DNA from: CAWGYT01 sp963826795
GTDB taxonomy: Bacteria; Planctomycetota; Planctomycetia; Pirellulales; Pirellulaceae
Direction: 5' to 3'
Assembly: GCA_963826795.1 (NCBI GenBank)
Contig: CAWGYT010000025.1
Location: forward strand, 186,001-250,000
Length of the DNA stretch: 64,000 bases
Both the position numbers and the translations under genes were made by a program. Below the pieces are notes generated by a model that saw nothing but the letters and a program-made list of their open reading frames with translations, searched no databases and was not told where the DNA came from. This document shows positions 46,882 to 55,823 of this stretch, piece after piece (position 1 is the first letter of the stretch; each line of letters opens with the position of its first letter).

Positions 46882-47149
46882 TGAGCCATTCCAACTCCAT
46901 TTTGAGTCGACCTATTTGCTCGTAGAGCTCACGCGATTCTCGTTCGTCATCCGACGCGCGACTGCTCCGTGCGCCAGTTTCGAACACGCCCATCGCGCCC
47001 TCCAGCAGCAGCTTCTTCCATTGATGGATCTGCGTCGGATGAACGTCAAACTGCTTGGCAAGTTCACCGATCGTTTTGCGCTCGCGCAACGCCGCTAGCG
47101 CCACCTTCGCCTTAAAGTCCGCTCCGCGCGGTTTCCGCTTCCGTGCCAT
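46856..47149 (-). CDS. IS3-family transposase OrfA (helix-turn-helix part)
   Basis: ATG 47149 begins MARKRKPRGADFKAKVALAA, followed by a helix-turn-helix (TIGELAKQFDVHPTQIHQWK) and a leucine-zipper-like coiled coil (LYEQIGRLKMELEWLKKK), about 97 residues. This part binds the terminal inverted repeats and, alone, usually represses transposition. Its 3' end overlaps the OrfB frame at a nine-A run (46874-46882), the programmed -1 frameshift site of IS3 elements. Confidence 0.9.
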   Translation of the reverse strand: MARKRKPRGADFKAKVALAALRERKTIGELAKQFDVHPTQIHQWKKLLLEGAMGVFETGARSSRASDDERESRELYEQIGRLKMELEWLKKKAAQFE

Positions 47150-47237
47150 ACCATGCTCTCCATTCGCCAAGTTCCCTTGGCTGTGCTGCGCATGGCTAAA
47201 AGTCTAACTTATTTCGCTGTCCAATTTTTGGGGTCCA

Positions 47238-47634
47238 GCTCAGTCTGCTCGCAAGTTCAGATTTAACCGGCAGCAACCTGGTTGGTTCTCATATCTCGGA
47301 CTCCGACTTGTCAAGTGCCAATCTAACGGGGGGCAATTTGGCAAACGCGTCTCTTTTCCGTTCCACACTTACGGATGCCGATTTTACAATGGCAATCGTC
47401 GCATCTACCAATTTCGCCGAAACGACTTCACGAGGATTCACGAAGGAACAACTCTACTCGACAATCTCCTACCAAGCGAAAGATCTGCGTGGCATTCATT
47501 TTTCCGATAATGATTTAACAGGCTGGAACTTTAACGACCAGGGACAGACTCTTACAGGAACGGCTTCATCGTTCGATGCAGTTAACTATCGATCCCCAGT
47601 GGCCAACGTACTCCAGGAAAAGGGGACGTATTGA
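47238..47634 (+). pseudogene. 3' remnant of a pentapeptide-repeat protein, cut by the IS
   Basis: The frame opens directly at the IS boundary with SDLTGSNLVGSHISDSDLSS, then ANLTGGNLANASLF and TDADFTMAIVASTNF, all A(D/N)Lxx-type pentapeptides forming a right-handed beta-helix. Then comes FTKEQLYSTISYQAKDLRGI, a segment often seen at the end of planctomycete pentapeptide proteins. The 5' part is missing. The intact protein would probably have been exported or surface-bound. The family C motif follows the stop. Confidence 0.7.
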
Positions 47635-47639
47635 GCGTG

Positions 47640-47662
47640 CGGTCTTCCTCACCGCGGGCAGT
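47640..47662 (+). repeat. Dispersed 23-base motif, family C, copy 1
   Basis: This holds GGTCTTCCTCACC followed by GCGGGCAG. The same words occur in the same orientation at 48532, 54113 and 55002, always between genes. Confidence 0.75.
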
Positions 47663-47717
47663 GAGGACATGTTCGTAGCACGAGAAGCCGCGAGCCGGCG
47701 AAGGGCGTTTGGTCGTG

Positions 47718-48023
47718 TTACCCAGTCACCGATCCAGGCGGATTTGGCGGAAGTGAGCGTGCACCATGAACAACGGCAAGGACCCCCACCTGATTTGAAC
47801 CGATTCGGTAGATGATTCGGTACGGACCCTCAATGAGCTCTCGGATCGCGGGAAGCCCGTACTCTGGGACGGCTTCACCCGATTGCGGGGATCTGGAAAG
47901 CTGTTGCGTGCGTCCGGTGATCCGGTCGACCATTCTGAGCGCATAACGCTCAGAGTCACGCGAAATGTATTCATAGATGTCGGCCAGGTGCGCGAGCGCT
48001 GTTTCTGTCCAGACTACGTTCAC
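47718..48023 (-). CDS. RelE/ParE family toxin
   Basis: The GTG at 48023-48021, overlapping the antitoxin stop as GTGA, gives a 101-residue protein beginning MNVVWTETALAHLADIYEYI. It has the ParE pattern: a two-helix start, PQSGEAVPEYGLPAIRELI, then PYRIIYRIG and VLAVVHGARS. Members of this superfamily either poison gyrase or cut mRNA at the ribosome; ParE is favoured by the REL.GPYRIIYR signature. The ~13 residues after GARSLPP look like a non-native tail. Its antitoxin lies immediately upstream in the same operon. Confidence 0.85.
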   Translation of the reverse strand: MNVVWTETALAHLADIYEYISRDSERYALRMVDRITGRTQQLSRSPQSGEAVPEYGLPAIRELIEGPYRIIYRIGSNQVGVLAVVHGARSLPPNPPGSVTG

Positions 48024-48214
48024 GGCGTCAACCCGAACCGACGCCGCACCTCTGACACATCGACGACACGACCTGCCTCTGCGTCGGCGATGCCTGACTC
48101 GACGCACTGCCGTATGTAGATCAGGTACATCAGATCGTCCCAGGTAGCATTTTCCGGCAGCGAATTCACGATTCGCATCGCGTCTGTCTTTACGCCGTGA
48201 TCAACATCAGCCAT
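48020..48214 (-). CDS. Antitoxin of a ParE-type toxin-antitoxin pair
   Basis: ATG 48214 gives 64 residues. The segment ENATWDDLMYLIYIRQCVESGIADAEAGRVV...EEV-like end (VSEVRRRFGLTP) is typical of short antitoxins found next to ParE toxins in planctomycetes and cyanobacteria. It is expected to bind the toxin with its C-terminal part and to repress its own operon. It overlaps the toxin start by four bases, which couples their translation. Confidence 0.8.
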   Translation of the reverse strand: MADVDHGVKTDAMRIVNSLPENATWDDLMYLIYIRQCVESGIADAEAGRVVDVSEVRRRFGLTP

Positions 48215-48531
48215 GAGAAATCTCTTCGCCAATTTGAGCGGAATGGTACGAACATCTATTATACGCCGCCCGGCACCTTGACGTAAGCGGTGCGAGATTC
48301 GACGGCGGGGCCGCCGAACAGCCGACGAGGGGATGGACGGTGCGGTTGACAAGAGATCGACCCAAGGCGTAACTGCCCCAGCAACGGCTCACAATCGCCG
48401 CTTCCACTTCGGAGAAAGGATGTATTTCACGGCTGACCGGAAGGAGGGACTGCCTCCCAGGAGCAATGTACACCCCCCTAACGATCTGCCGAGGTGAAGA
48501 ACGCCTCTGGCTCGACCGGGCGCAGACACTT
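48215..48531. other. Gap between toxin-antitoxin pair and family C motif, no supported gene
   Basis: No convincing reading frame is seen here. Near its right end, CTGCCGAGGTGAAGAACG (48486-48503) is close to the reverse complement of the family C motif at 48532, so the two could pair as a hairpin. Confidence 0.4.
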
Positions 48532-48554
48532 CGGTCTTCCTCACCGCGTGCAGT
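48532..48554 (+). repeat. Dispersed 23-base motif, family C, copy 2
   Basis: GGTCTTCCTCACC is followed by GCGTGCAG (one base different from copies 1 and 4). A near reverse complement lies about 30 bases upstream. Confidence 0.7.
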
Positions 48555-48576
48555 TGTATCGTGCTCATGGGATGAC

Positions 48577-48604
48577 ACCACAGAGGCACGGAGGCCACAG
48601 AGGC
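48577..48604. repeat. CACAGAGGCACGGAGG repeat (family D, copy 3)
   Basis: A single, unpaired unit of the same repeat that forms the arms of the 178-bp palindrome at 35317-35494. It ends close to the 3' end of the large secreted-protein gene. Confidence 0.7.
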
Positions 48605-48621
48605 GCCTACGGCACCTGCAG

Positions 48622-51600
48622 CTATTGATCGATATCCTCTACATCGATGCGCCACAGTCGAGCAACCTCGTACTGGAAATTCCAGAAGCTCGCATCGTCT
48701 CGCGTGAGCATACTGACAGCACGGCGCACGTACTGGGAACGCATCCCCGGATGTGCGGGCAGACTCGCCAGGGCGGCCTGGGGGTCCATGAGAAGATGCA
48801 CGAGGAACAGGTCACTGCTGCTCGATCCCGGGCGCGAAGTTGCTCGTTGCCACAACGGCAGCGCTGCCTCAGGATGGTACCTGATTGCAAGGACGGCCAG
48901 ATTGGTCAACGATGGGGTAGGGTGCACGATCATTGCGCCGTCGACGGAAGTTTCAACACGTGGCATGAACGTCATGGCCCGCCAAAAATACTCACGGGCA
49001 AATTGCGGGTCGATTTGTTCGGCGAAGGTGACCAGCAGAGCCGCCACGGCGGCGGGCTCCACCCACTGTCTGATAGACGTTTTTGAAGCGTCTCGATTGT
49101 GCTCCATTGTCTGCATGGCCTCGGCAAGCAACTGAGCAGCGTGCGCTCGGTCGTTGGCCAGCACGCCCATGGCAATGCAGCCGAGTGCATACGCACGCGA
49201 ACCTACATCGTCGACGGCCAGTGCAATGCGCCTCGCACGCTCGGGGTCGACTGCTACCATTCGATAGGCAACTCGACAGGCATACTGAGAACGGCGATCA
49301 AACGAGTCTGGCTCGGGCGATCGAATGGAATTCAGAGCCAATTCGGCCTTTTCAGGATCGATCGCCGCCAACTCATGAGCGACATTGCCGTGATGCCGAA
49401 CATGCTCGTTCTCGTCAACCAGCCCTTCGATCAGGGACAGGGCCGCGACCGCATCGATCTGCGACAATTCTTCGGCAAAGGCCGCCTTGGCATACCCCGA
49501 CCATCCGGCGGAAGGCAACTGCTTGGCGACAACCTCCGCCTCACGCAGAATTGCGGCACCATCCTCTTTTTGACCCAAGTCCAACAGCATTTCGCCGATC
49601 ATGCCAAAGGCCAGCACGCGGAAGTCCGGCTCCTCGATGTTGCGAGCGAGCACCATCGCTTCGGCCAGGTATTTGAGTTTCTCGTCGGGATTGTCGATGT
49701 TTCGCAGGACATCGCGATACGAAAAAACACCGATGTAACCTTGCCCCATTGCATCGAGAAATACGCCAGGCCGAGGACGCTCGTTGGCTGGCGCCCGAAC
49801 ATACGCCTCGCGGCGCAACATCGCCTTCAAATATCCATCGAGATCGGGATGCTGTTCCAGGAAGCTCGGGATGAATTCCGGGAACGCGCTGGCCACTGTC
49901 TGAGCTTGAGGTATCAGCTCGTTCATCGGAGCATCGTGAGCTGCCTGCAATTGTTCCTTGAGCGGTGCCGCCAGTTCGCGAGCCAGCGCGCGACGTTGGT
50001 CGTAAGTCATAGGCCAACGAGTTGTCATAGGCTCTTCCGCCCCCGGTTCGCCTGTGCCTTGCAATCGTATGGTCAGCGTCTCGGGCACCTGCTTCAGCCA
50101 CGTTCCAAAGAATCGGTATGCGTCCTGGTCCACGGTCAGAAGGCCGTCGCTCTGTTCCGTGATGGGAATCCGAAATTCGCCGTCGTCGTCCGTAAGGGTT
50201 TCGACGCTGGATTCAAGACCTTGCCAGCGAACCGTTGCACCTGGGATCGGTTGACCCTGCGAATTGGTCACCCGCCCTACGGCGCCCTGCACGTGAGCGA
50301 CGACAATCGTGCCGACATCATGAGCGTCGGTTCGTGTGACGTCGATCCAGTTTGTCCGCAGCGTGACTAAGCCGCTCCCACGAACGACCAGTTGGTACTG
50401 GCCGACCAAATCGACCGGTGGCGACTTGAACTGTCCCGTCGCGTCCGTGGCCAGCAGGTGGTCGCCGTCTTGCCAAACATCGGAGGCGGCCGACCAATTG
50501 CCACGCTCGTCTTGCATGCGGTGAAACACCTGAATCCGCGCACCCGGCACGGGCACGCCAGCATCATCGACGACGCGACCGACAAGCATACGCTGACCGT
50601 CGTCGGACAGAATCACCTTGATGGGTTGCTGAAGCTCATCTTGCCCCAGCGTCAGCACGCGCGCGTAGTCCCCCGCGATGGCAGTGAGTCGCAGGTCACT
50701 GCGCGAATCAACATCTTGCAGAGTGAAGCCGCCGTCTTCGTTCGTGTTGACGCGCACATGCTGTATACGTTCTGCGCCAAACCGGAAGTCGTAACCCGTC
50801 CAGGTCGCCTTGACTTCGGCATGCCTTATGGCAATGCCCGCAGGGTCAACCACGGTTCCTCGGATTGCAGCCAAGGGATTTAATTCAATATCGGGCAGTT
50901 GAAACGCGTCTCCCTCGGGAACGGTAGCTAGTTGAGCTGGCTGAGCTGGCAACGAATAACCCGGTATCGCCGCGATCATGAAATGGATTGGCCCGGGAGG
51001 AGCATCCAGTTCGAAGCCGCCGGCTTCATCGCACGAGATTGTTTCGAATCCGTTCACACTCAAGCGAATCACCGTCCCCTGCGGGACTCTCTGCTTGCTG
51101 ATCGCATCAACGATTCGTCCCCGGACCTTCACGTTGCGAACTACCGGTACGTCAATACTTGTTGTCTTGTCCGCGTCGATACCGAGCCGTTCCGGCAGTT
51201 GTATCCCGTACGCAGAGTCAGGCAGCGATGCAGCAAAGGTCAGATGACCTGCCACCAGGTGGTTGACCCGGAAGCGGCCTTCACTGTCTGTCACGGATTC
51301 CGCCAAACTCCCCACCATGACGCCGCTATCGTCGTGACTTCCACGCGCATCGACTGTCAGAGGGCAATTGCGAACCAACTCGGGGCGGTCGGATTGCAAC
51401 CGGCCTTCCAGTGTGCCGGTCGCCACCAACCGAATCGTCGAGGGCCAATTGGTTGGTGCGGAGCGTGTGTAGGGATTTCGACTAATGACTTGCTTGCCGT
51501 ACTTTGCGGATGTCACTTCCACCGCCCCCAGTCGTGATGCGGTGATGTGCGGCAACGTCACATGGCCATCCGCGTCCGTGGTACCGAAAATCGGCGGCAA

Positions 51601-52203
51601 GTGCCGCGCGTTAACCAGGTGCGAGCCCGGGATCAAATAGCCAGCTTCGGTCACTTGCGCGGAGACGCCAAATTGGTTTGCTATTGCCTCGGCAGACTCC
51701 TCGTCGATTCCGTTGTAGATTGTGTCGGAAAGCGCGAGCAACACGCGTACTGCCGCGTTGGCAAGCGGGTTGCCATCAGGAGCAAGCAGTCGTACGGTGG
51801 TGCCGGCGTTTGCATTGATTTGCACTTGAAGGCCCGAGGTCTCAGGCAGACTGGTACGATACCAGGTCACGGTGCCCCACCTTTCGCCCAGCGATGCGAC
51901 GACGGCCACCTCCTGGCGGATTTGCATCGGTTGACGACGCCAGCTTCCGGGCAGTGTCAACTGAAAGTCACCGCGTTCGTTGGTGAGTTCTTCGTCAAGC
52001 ACATCATCGTCAAGCCGCATGCCGGCCGAGACAACGAGGCGCACCCGTGCGCCTTCGACCGGCCTACGCCCATCGTCCACAACCCGACCTGTGAACGTTA
52101 CATCGTCGAATTCGGCACCGGTCGCCGTCGCCGGAGATAACTGCATCGCCAGAATGACGATGCAAGCGATCCAGGACGTACCCAGAGTGTTTCGCGAAAC
52201 CAT
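48622..52203 (-). CDS. Large secreted protein with carboxypeptidase-regulatory-like (Ig-like) domains and a helical C-terminal region
   Basis: This 1193-residue protein starts with a signal peptide (WIACIVILAMQLSPATATGA). At least five CarboxypepD_reg-like beta-sandwich domains follow, recognisable by starts such as FTGRVVDDGRRPVEGARV, VRGRIVDAISKQRVPQG, IRGTVVDPAGIAIRHAEV, LVGRVVDDAGVPVPGARI and AVGRVTNSQGQPIPGATV, spread over residues about 32-680. The last ~450 residues are helical and TPR-like (AAILREAEVVAKQLPSAGW, DPERARRIALAVDDVGSRAY). It has no catalytic motif that I can see. It is exported and may bind or scaffold other surface proteins. The gene upstream on the same strand (52365-53627) is also secreted and probably co-transcribed. 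Confidence 0.8.
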   Translation of the reverse strand: MVSRNTLGTSWIACIVILAMQLSPATATGAEFDDVTFTGRVVDDGRRPVEGARVRLVVSAGMRLDDDVLDEELTNERGDFQLTLPGSWRRQPMQIRQEVAVVASLGERWGTVTWYRTSLPETSGLQVQINANAGTTVRLLAPDGNPLANAAVRVLLALSDTIYNGIDEESAEAIANQFGVSAQVTEAGYLIPGSHLVNARHLPPIFGTTDADGHVTLPHITASRLGAVEVTSAKYGKQVISRNPYTRSAPTNWPSTIRLVATGTLEGRLQSDRPELVRNCPLTVDARGSHDDSGVMVGSLAESVTDSEGRFRVNHLVAGHLTFAASLPDSAYGIQLPERLGIDADKTTSIDVPVVRNVKVRGRIVDAISKQRVPQGTVIRLSVNGFETISCDEAGGFELDAPPGPIHFMIAAIPGYSLPAQPAQLATVPEGDAFQLPDIELNPLAAIRGTVVDPAGIAIRHAEVKATWTGYDFRFGAERIQHVRVNTNEDGGFTLQDVDSRSDLRLTAIAGDYARVLTLGQDELQQPIKVILSDDGQRMLVGRVVDDAGVPVPGARIQVFHRMQDERGNWSAASDVWQDGDHLLATDATGQFKSPPVDLVGQYQLVVRGSGLVTLRTNWIDVTRTDAHDVGTIVVAHVQGAVGRVTNSQGQPIPGATVRWQGLESSVETLTDDDGEFRIPITEQSDGLLTVDQDAYRFFGTWLKQVPETLTIRLQGTGEPGAEEPMTTRWPMTYDQRRALARELAAPLKEQLQAAHDAPMNELIPQAQTVASAFPEFIPSFLEQHPDLDGYLKAMLRREAYVRAPANERPRPGVFLDAMGQGYIGVFSYRDVLRNIDNPDEKLKYLAEAMVLARNIEEPDFRVLAFGMIGEMLLDLGQKEDGAAILREAEVVAKQLPSAGWSGYAKAAFAEELSQIDAVAALSLIEGLVDENEHVRHHGNVAHELAAIDPEKAELALNSIRSPEPDSFDRRSQYACRVAYRMVAVDPERARRIALAVDDVGSRAYALGCIAMGVLANDRAHAAQLLAEAMQTMEHNRDASKTSIRQWVEPAAVAALLVTFAEQIDPQFAREYFWRAMTFMPRVETSVDGAMIVHPTPSLTNLAVLAIRYHPEAALPLWQRATSRPGSSSSDLFLVHLLMDPQAALASLPAHPGMRSQYVRRAVSMLTRDDASFWNFQYEVARLWRIDVEDIDQ

Positions 52204-52364
52204 CGTTCGCTCCTTGTTCCGTTGTTCTAGGGCGCGTCGGCAGGAGGCACGAGTTTAGTCGCCTGCAACACGCCGGCCAGCGGTCCGGTGTCGAAGGTCA
52301 CTACCACTTGAACCTGGTCACGGTATTCTCCTGGCACTCGGACCGAGGCCGTGCAGAACGTGCC

Positions 52365-53627
52365 TCACGCGAATCCCGAACTGGCCCGTCCGACCGTCTT
52401 GCCACCAGACACGGCGGCAATGCTGGCCGAATTGCTGTACACATCCGCGGTGGCGCGGTCCGCCAGTCCTCGCCAGCAGGTTGTGATCAGCAGATCGTCC
52501 TCTGTATAGAGCCGCGGATCAACCGCCAGCGTATAGTCGGCTGCCGCAACGCCGGATTGCGTTCGCACTTCCAGATCGAAACGCAGTTTGCCCACAACGT
52601 CAACTTCCGTCACGGTATCCGCTCGCACTGTGAACCTTCGCGTGCCTTTCGCACCAGCACCCGCAAAGACGAAATTCAGCGGGTGTGTTGCACCCGGCGA
52701 TCGCAGCGAGATCATCAGGGAACCGATATGGTACGTCCCTGTGGGAAGTTCGCGGTCTTCGACGCTGTCAATGACACAGGCAGAGCCGTCGTCGCTGACC
52801 AGCATCACTTCCAGCATGTCTAACTGTGCCGCCGCAGTGCTGTCATTCAAGAAAGGAAGAACCGCTCGAACTCGGCCTACGCCACTGTTCTCGACCAGCC
52901 GCAATGGCTGCGGCTCCAAGGGCGAAATATTCAGCGCGTAGCGAACGCCGTCAATAAATAGGAAGGGCCGCACGGGGAACTGCTCGCGGAAAGGACTCCA
53001 TTTTCCATCGGCGTCCAAGTCGATCCAGATTCGGTCCGCTTGATCTGCCCACAATCCGTTGGCGTCACCATCGACAACCCGCACCGCAAGTTGCCGGCTG
53101 CCGAGTTGCACCTGCTGCGTGAGGAAGCCGAGTGTGGCCAATTCCAATACGTCGCCACCGTCATACCGGGCCCGCACGATGCGCTGTTGAAAGCTGCTGG
53201 TTTCCGCACCAGCCCATTCGGCAGTAAGCGCCGCCTGGCGAATATTCCCCACGCCGGGCACCAACTCAGCGGCCGAGATGGTTCGGTCTCGATCGAGATC
53301 CACGTACAATTCAAAGTCCCCGGGAAGTGCCGAGCGAGCAAGAATCATCATCGCGACGCGTGCCGACGAGGGACTGCCATAACGCCACTGGGCAAAGCGC
53401 AGAGAGCCCCGGCGAAGAGAATCGAGCACCACCAAATCCTCCGGCACGTCGGGCGTAAGCACCAATCGACGAAATACCGGTGGCAGGGCCGCCCCGTCGC
53501 TATGTGCCACAGACTCAGGCGCCACAGATTCAGGCGTTACGTACTCGGGACTCGTAGCAACGGCCTCCATCGCACCAGCACCCATGCCGCTGCAGAACAG
53601 CAGCGCGACAATCAGAACGTTTCGCAC
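52365..53627 (-). CDS. Secreted protein of unknown function with calcium-loop-like motifs; in-frame TGA before an apparent C-terminal extension
   Basis: The start has a signal peptide (MRNVLIVALLFCSGMGAGAM). The 420-residue frame contains acidic loops like EF-hand/dockerin segments (DLDRDRTISAAELV, DGDANGLWADQADRIW, DLDADGKWSPFREQF). It ends at TGA 52367-52365, but the same frame stays open for 45 more codons (GTFCTASVRVPGEYRDQVQV, then VVTFDTGPLAGVLQATKL) to TAG 52229-52227, only 23 bases before the next gene. That extension reads like real beta-strand protein, so the TGA may be a recent nonsense change, an error, or read through. No known family recognised. Next to the Ig-like secreted protein it may form a surface complex. 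Confidence 0.7.
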   Translation of the reverse strand: MRNVLIVALLFCSGMGAGAMEAVATSPEYVTPESVAPESVAHSDGAALPPVFRRLVLTPDVPEDLVVLDSLRRGSLRFAQWRYGSPSSARVAMMILARSALPGDFELYVDLDRDRTISAAELVPGVGNIRQAALTAEWAGAETSSFQQRIVRARYDGGDVLELATLGFLTQQVQLGSRQLAVRVVDGDANGLWADQADRIWIDLDADGKWSPFREQFPVRPFLFIDGVRYALNISPLEPQPLRLVENSGVGRVRAVLPFLNDSTAAAQLDMLEVMLVSDDGSACVIDSVEDRELPTGTYHIGSLMISLRSPGATHPLNFVFAGAGAKGTRRFTVRADTVTEVDVVGKLRFDLEVRTQSGVAAADYTLAVDPRLYTEDDLLITTCWRGLADRATADVYSNSASIAAVSGGKTVGRASSGFA

Positions 53628-54340
53628 GAGATCCTCCCCGAGTCGTAGCTCGCCGGACAGCCACCAACTTTGCGATCACGCCACCTGCCCCACGACGGTC
53701 AGCTGTCCTGGGACGATAGTACAGTCAACCTAGACGGATGACGCGACGCTTGTCAACTGTCGAATCGGAAGTTCGTCAGGCGGATCCTACTCGTGCTGTG
53801 CGTTAGGCAAAGCTTGGCAGTTCCTTTTAACTGAAAGGTGTCAAACACGGTAAGTGCTCGTTCGCCGTATGGCTGTGGGGGCAGCGTCCCGAGTAATTCG
53901 GCCGTCGAAGCAAGCTGACAGCAACGATGTCAGCCGCAATGCACAAGCGTGAACTGGTTTCGGGCTCGCCAAGTATCTTCCGAGCGGCCACTCAATCCCG
54001 ATCGGCAACCGTCGTGTCCGATCTCTTACCAGGGAATTCGCCGATTTTGACTCGGGACGGAAATTGCACGCTGAGATTTGTCTGCGCTCGGCGGCTGAGA
54101 CACAACTTGCGTCGGTCTTCCTCACCTCGGGCAGTTGGATAAGTGGCCGTTCGAACGCAGTCAGGCGACCTATTTGGCTCCGGAGGGCACTTCCAGACGA
54201 TCCGCGAACCGATGATTTGACGCGGCCGGTTCGCGTTTCGCCGAATGGTTGGTGACTGCAACTTCGGTGTTGCGGATCGCTTTTTGACGAAGGTATATTT
54301 GTGAGCAGGCAGCACTCATTCGATTCGACCGGAGGGAATT
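53628..54340. other. 713-base gap with one family C motif, no supported gene
   Basis: No reading frame here has a start, ribosome site and protein-like composition together. The only recognisable item is the family C motif at 54113-54135; an AACTGAAAGG/CCTTTT pair near 53820 is a weak hairpin. The right end should contain the promoter and the GGAGGG ribosome site (about 54330) of the next gene. Confidence 0.5.
54113..54135 (+). repeat. Dispersed 23-base motif, family C, copy 3
   Basis: GGTCTTCCTCACC is followed by TCGGGCAG. It has the same orientation as the other copies and lies upstream of the small secreted-protein gene. Confidence 0.75.
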
Positions 54341-54943
54341 ATGCTCATTCACACTCGACGCTTGACGTTGCTTTTGCTGGGCATCTTCGTCATCGCCGGC
54401 CGAGAGAGTGGTGCCATTTCAATCCCAGTGCCGGCAGGCGAGTTCGTTTGGGACAAGAATTGGCCAGAGGGTCTCAAAGATCTGCTCGACACGAAAACTC
54501 GGATCGGTGGTTCATTTGCCAACAGCGGAGCTCGATACGAATACGCTGGCGGCGTAGCCAAGTTCAATGAGTTCCTCACTGGGTTTGGTAGACTTAAAGT
54601 GGATTCGCTATACGTGGAGATTCATGCAGGGCCACGTCCAAGGTTGGGTCACGAACGGATCGACTGGCGTGTAACGGTTCAAAACGACTTGCATGAACGG
54701 CTCGAGGCAATAAAGGACAAGATTGGGGACGAGACGAGTTTGGCGAAGGCATTCGCATCAGTTGGCCACGATCGGAAATATCGAGTTGTTATCCACGTTT
54801 GGCTGAGCGATGACATAGCGGCAGATGACTTGAGGCTCCCGAAAAACATAGCTGTGAAATCGGGTGGCGAAATTGACGCGTTCATCCAAAAGCATCAGAA
54901 CCCGCAAAAAGAAATTGGCGCCGGCGATAATCGCGACGACTGA
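54341..54943 (+). CDS. Small secreted protein of unknown function
   Basis: ATG 54341 follows a strong GGAGGG ribosome site. The 200-residue protein has a signal peptide (RRLTLLLLGIFVIAGRESGA) and a soluble mixed alpha/beta body (FVWDKNWPEGLKDLLDTKTR, VDSLYVEIHAGPRPRLGHE, KYRVVIHVWLSDD). The end is polar (NPQKEIGAGDNRDD). No family recognised and no partner is obvious. It is flanked by family C motifs on both sides (54113 and 55002). Confidence 0.65.
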   Translation: MLIHTRRLTLLLLGIFVIAGRESGAISIPVPAGEFVWDKNWPEGLKDLLDTKTRIGGSFANSGARYEYAGGVAKFNEFLTGFGRLKVDSLYVEIHAGPRPRLGHERIDWRVTVQNDLHERLEAIKDKIGDETSLAKAFASVGHDRKYRVVIHVWLSDDIAADDLRLPKNIAVKSGGEIDAFIQKHQNPQKEIGAGDNRDD

Positions 54944-55001
54944 ACGGCGAGCCAACCTGCAAACTGCCTAGTTCAGGTTGAATGTGTCGTGACAAACAAG
55001 T

Positions 55002-55023
55002 CGGTCTTCCTCACCGCGGGCAG
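55002..55023 (+). repeat. Dispersed 23-base motif, family C, copy 4
   Basis: GGTCTTCCTCACC is followed by GCGGGCAG. It lies between the 3' ends of two convergent genes. Confidence 0.75.
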
Positions 55024-55134
55024 ATGCGCAATGGCCCAATGGAGCACTCAGTGCCTTGCGGCGAGCTTCGATCGCTCCGGCCGCCTCAAAGCACGTACGC
55101 GCGGCGGCGGAGTCTTTTTACGCCATGTCGCCGC

Positions 55135-55683
55135 TCAAAAGTTTTCGACTTCCTCCCATTGGCCATTTCGCAGTTCAAAGCGGAGAGACGAATGACTGTC
55201 AACCATTCGTGCGCCGTCGTGGAGACCTAACGCTTGCCAGCCAAAGTCGTCGTCGGATATTCGCAGCTGCACCGACGACTCTTCGAGGGCAAGAAAACGG
55301 CGTCGCCGCATTGACGTGCCATCAGATTCGTATGCACAGTCTTCGTACTCCTGCGGAACGTAGGCTCCATGATCAAGTGTCCATTTCGCACGCGTCGAGG
55401 CATCGATGCGGCCCTGGTCGAACGACGTGAGAGACAACCAGTTTCTGGCTGTCGTATCATCAAACCGATACTCGAAGCCTCCCTCGCTGTCGCGTGTCGA
55501 CAGTACCCATTCGCCTTCCTGTAACGCAACTCGAGGGACGACCTTTTCCCGATCGCTTGCCTCCAAAGTACGAATCAGGTCGGGCCATTTCGCCAACTTT
55601 TGATCGATTAGCAAGAGGTTCCCGGGTGAGAACAGCTGCGCCGGATCAAAAACAAGTCCCGTCCTCCAGAACCGATTGGGCAA
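55135..55683 (-). CDS. Protein of unknown function, possibly 5'-truncated
   Basis: This frame of 182 residues reads as protein throughout (LVFDPAQLFSPGNLLLIDQK, WVLSTRDSEGGFEYRFDDTT, SVQLRISDDDFGWQALGL). The first possible start is a TTG at 55683 with no clear ribosome site, and protein-like sequence in frame continues upstream (VRYNRRDFQPPN), so the real start may be missing or further upstream. No signal peptide and no known domain seen. It could be the end of a longer beta-rich protein. Confidence that it is a complete gene is low. Confidence 0.45.
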   Translation of the reverse strand: MPNRFWRTGLVFDPAQLFSPGNLLLIDQKLAKWPDLIRTLEASDREKVVPRVALQEGEWVLSTRDSEGGFEYRFDDTTARNWLSLTSFDQGRIDASTRAKWTLDHGAYVPQEYEDCAYESDGTSMRRRRFLALEESSVQLRISDDDFGWQALGLHDGARMVDSHSSLRFELRNGQWEEVENF

Positions 55684-55823
55684 GTTCGGCGGCTGGAAAT
55701 CTCGACGATTGTAGCGGACAACAGAGGGCGTCGCGGCATTCGGTCCAGACCGCAGGCCCCTCTGGGTTGGCTTCGGCGAGAGAAGGCAACGCGAACACGT
55801 GCTCGCTTGAATGTTTCCTGCGC

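Larger units (their letters stand above)
45861..47237 (-). mobile_element. IS3-family insertion sequence, about 1377 bp
   Basis: The ends share TGGACCCC and an inner GAAATAAGTTAG stretch in inverted orientation (45861 side; right end GGGGTCCA at 47237). Inside are the orfA and orfB transposase frames with a nine-A slippery run between them. No matching 3-4 bp target duplication is visible at the outer edges (GCGG left, GCTC right). The insertion cuts a pentapeptide-repeat gene whose 3' part starts right after it. Confidence 0.88.

Noticed and set aside
52365..52367. Selenocysteine codon at the in-frame TGA
   Set aside because: No hairpin of the bacterial SECIS type was recognised just after it, and the protein is not a redox family; a point change or error is simpler.
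47640..55023. Integron attC sites formed by the family C motif
   Set aside because: The copies lack the GTTRRRY/RYYYAAC ends and a consistent imperfect palindrome, and no integron integrase is seen.
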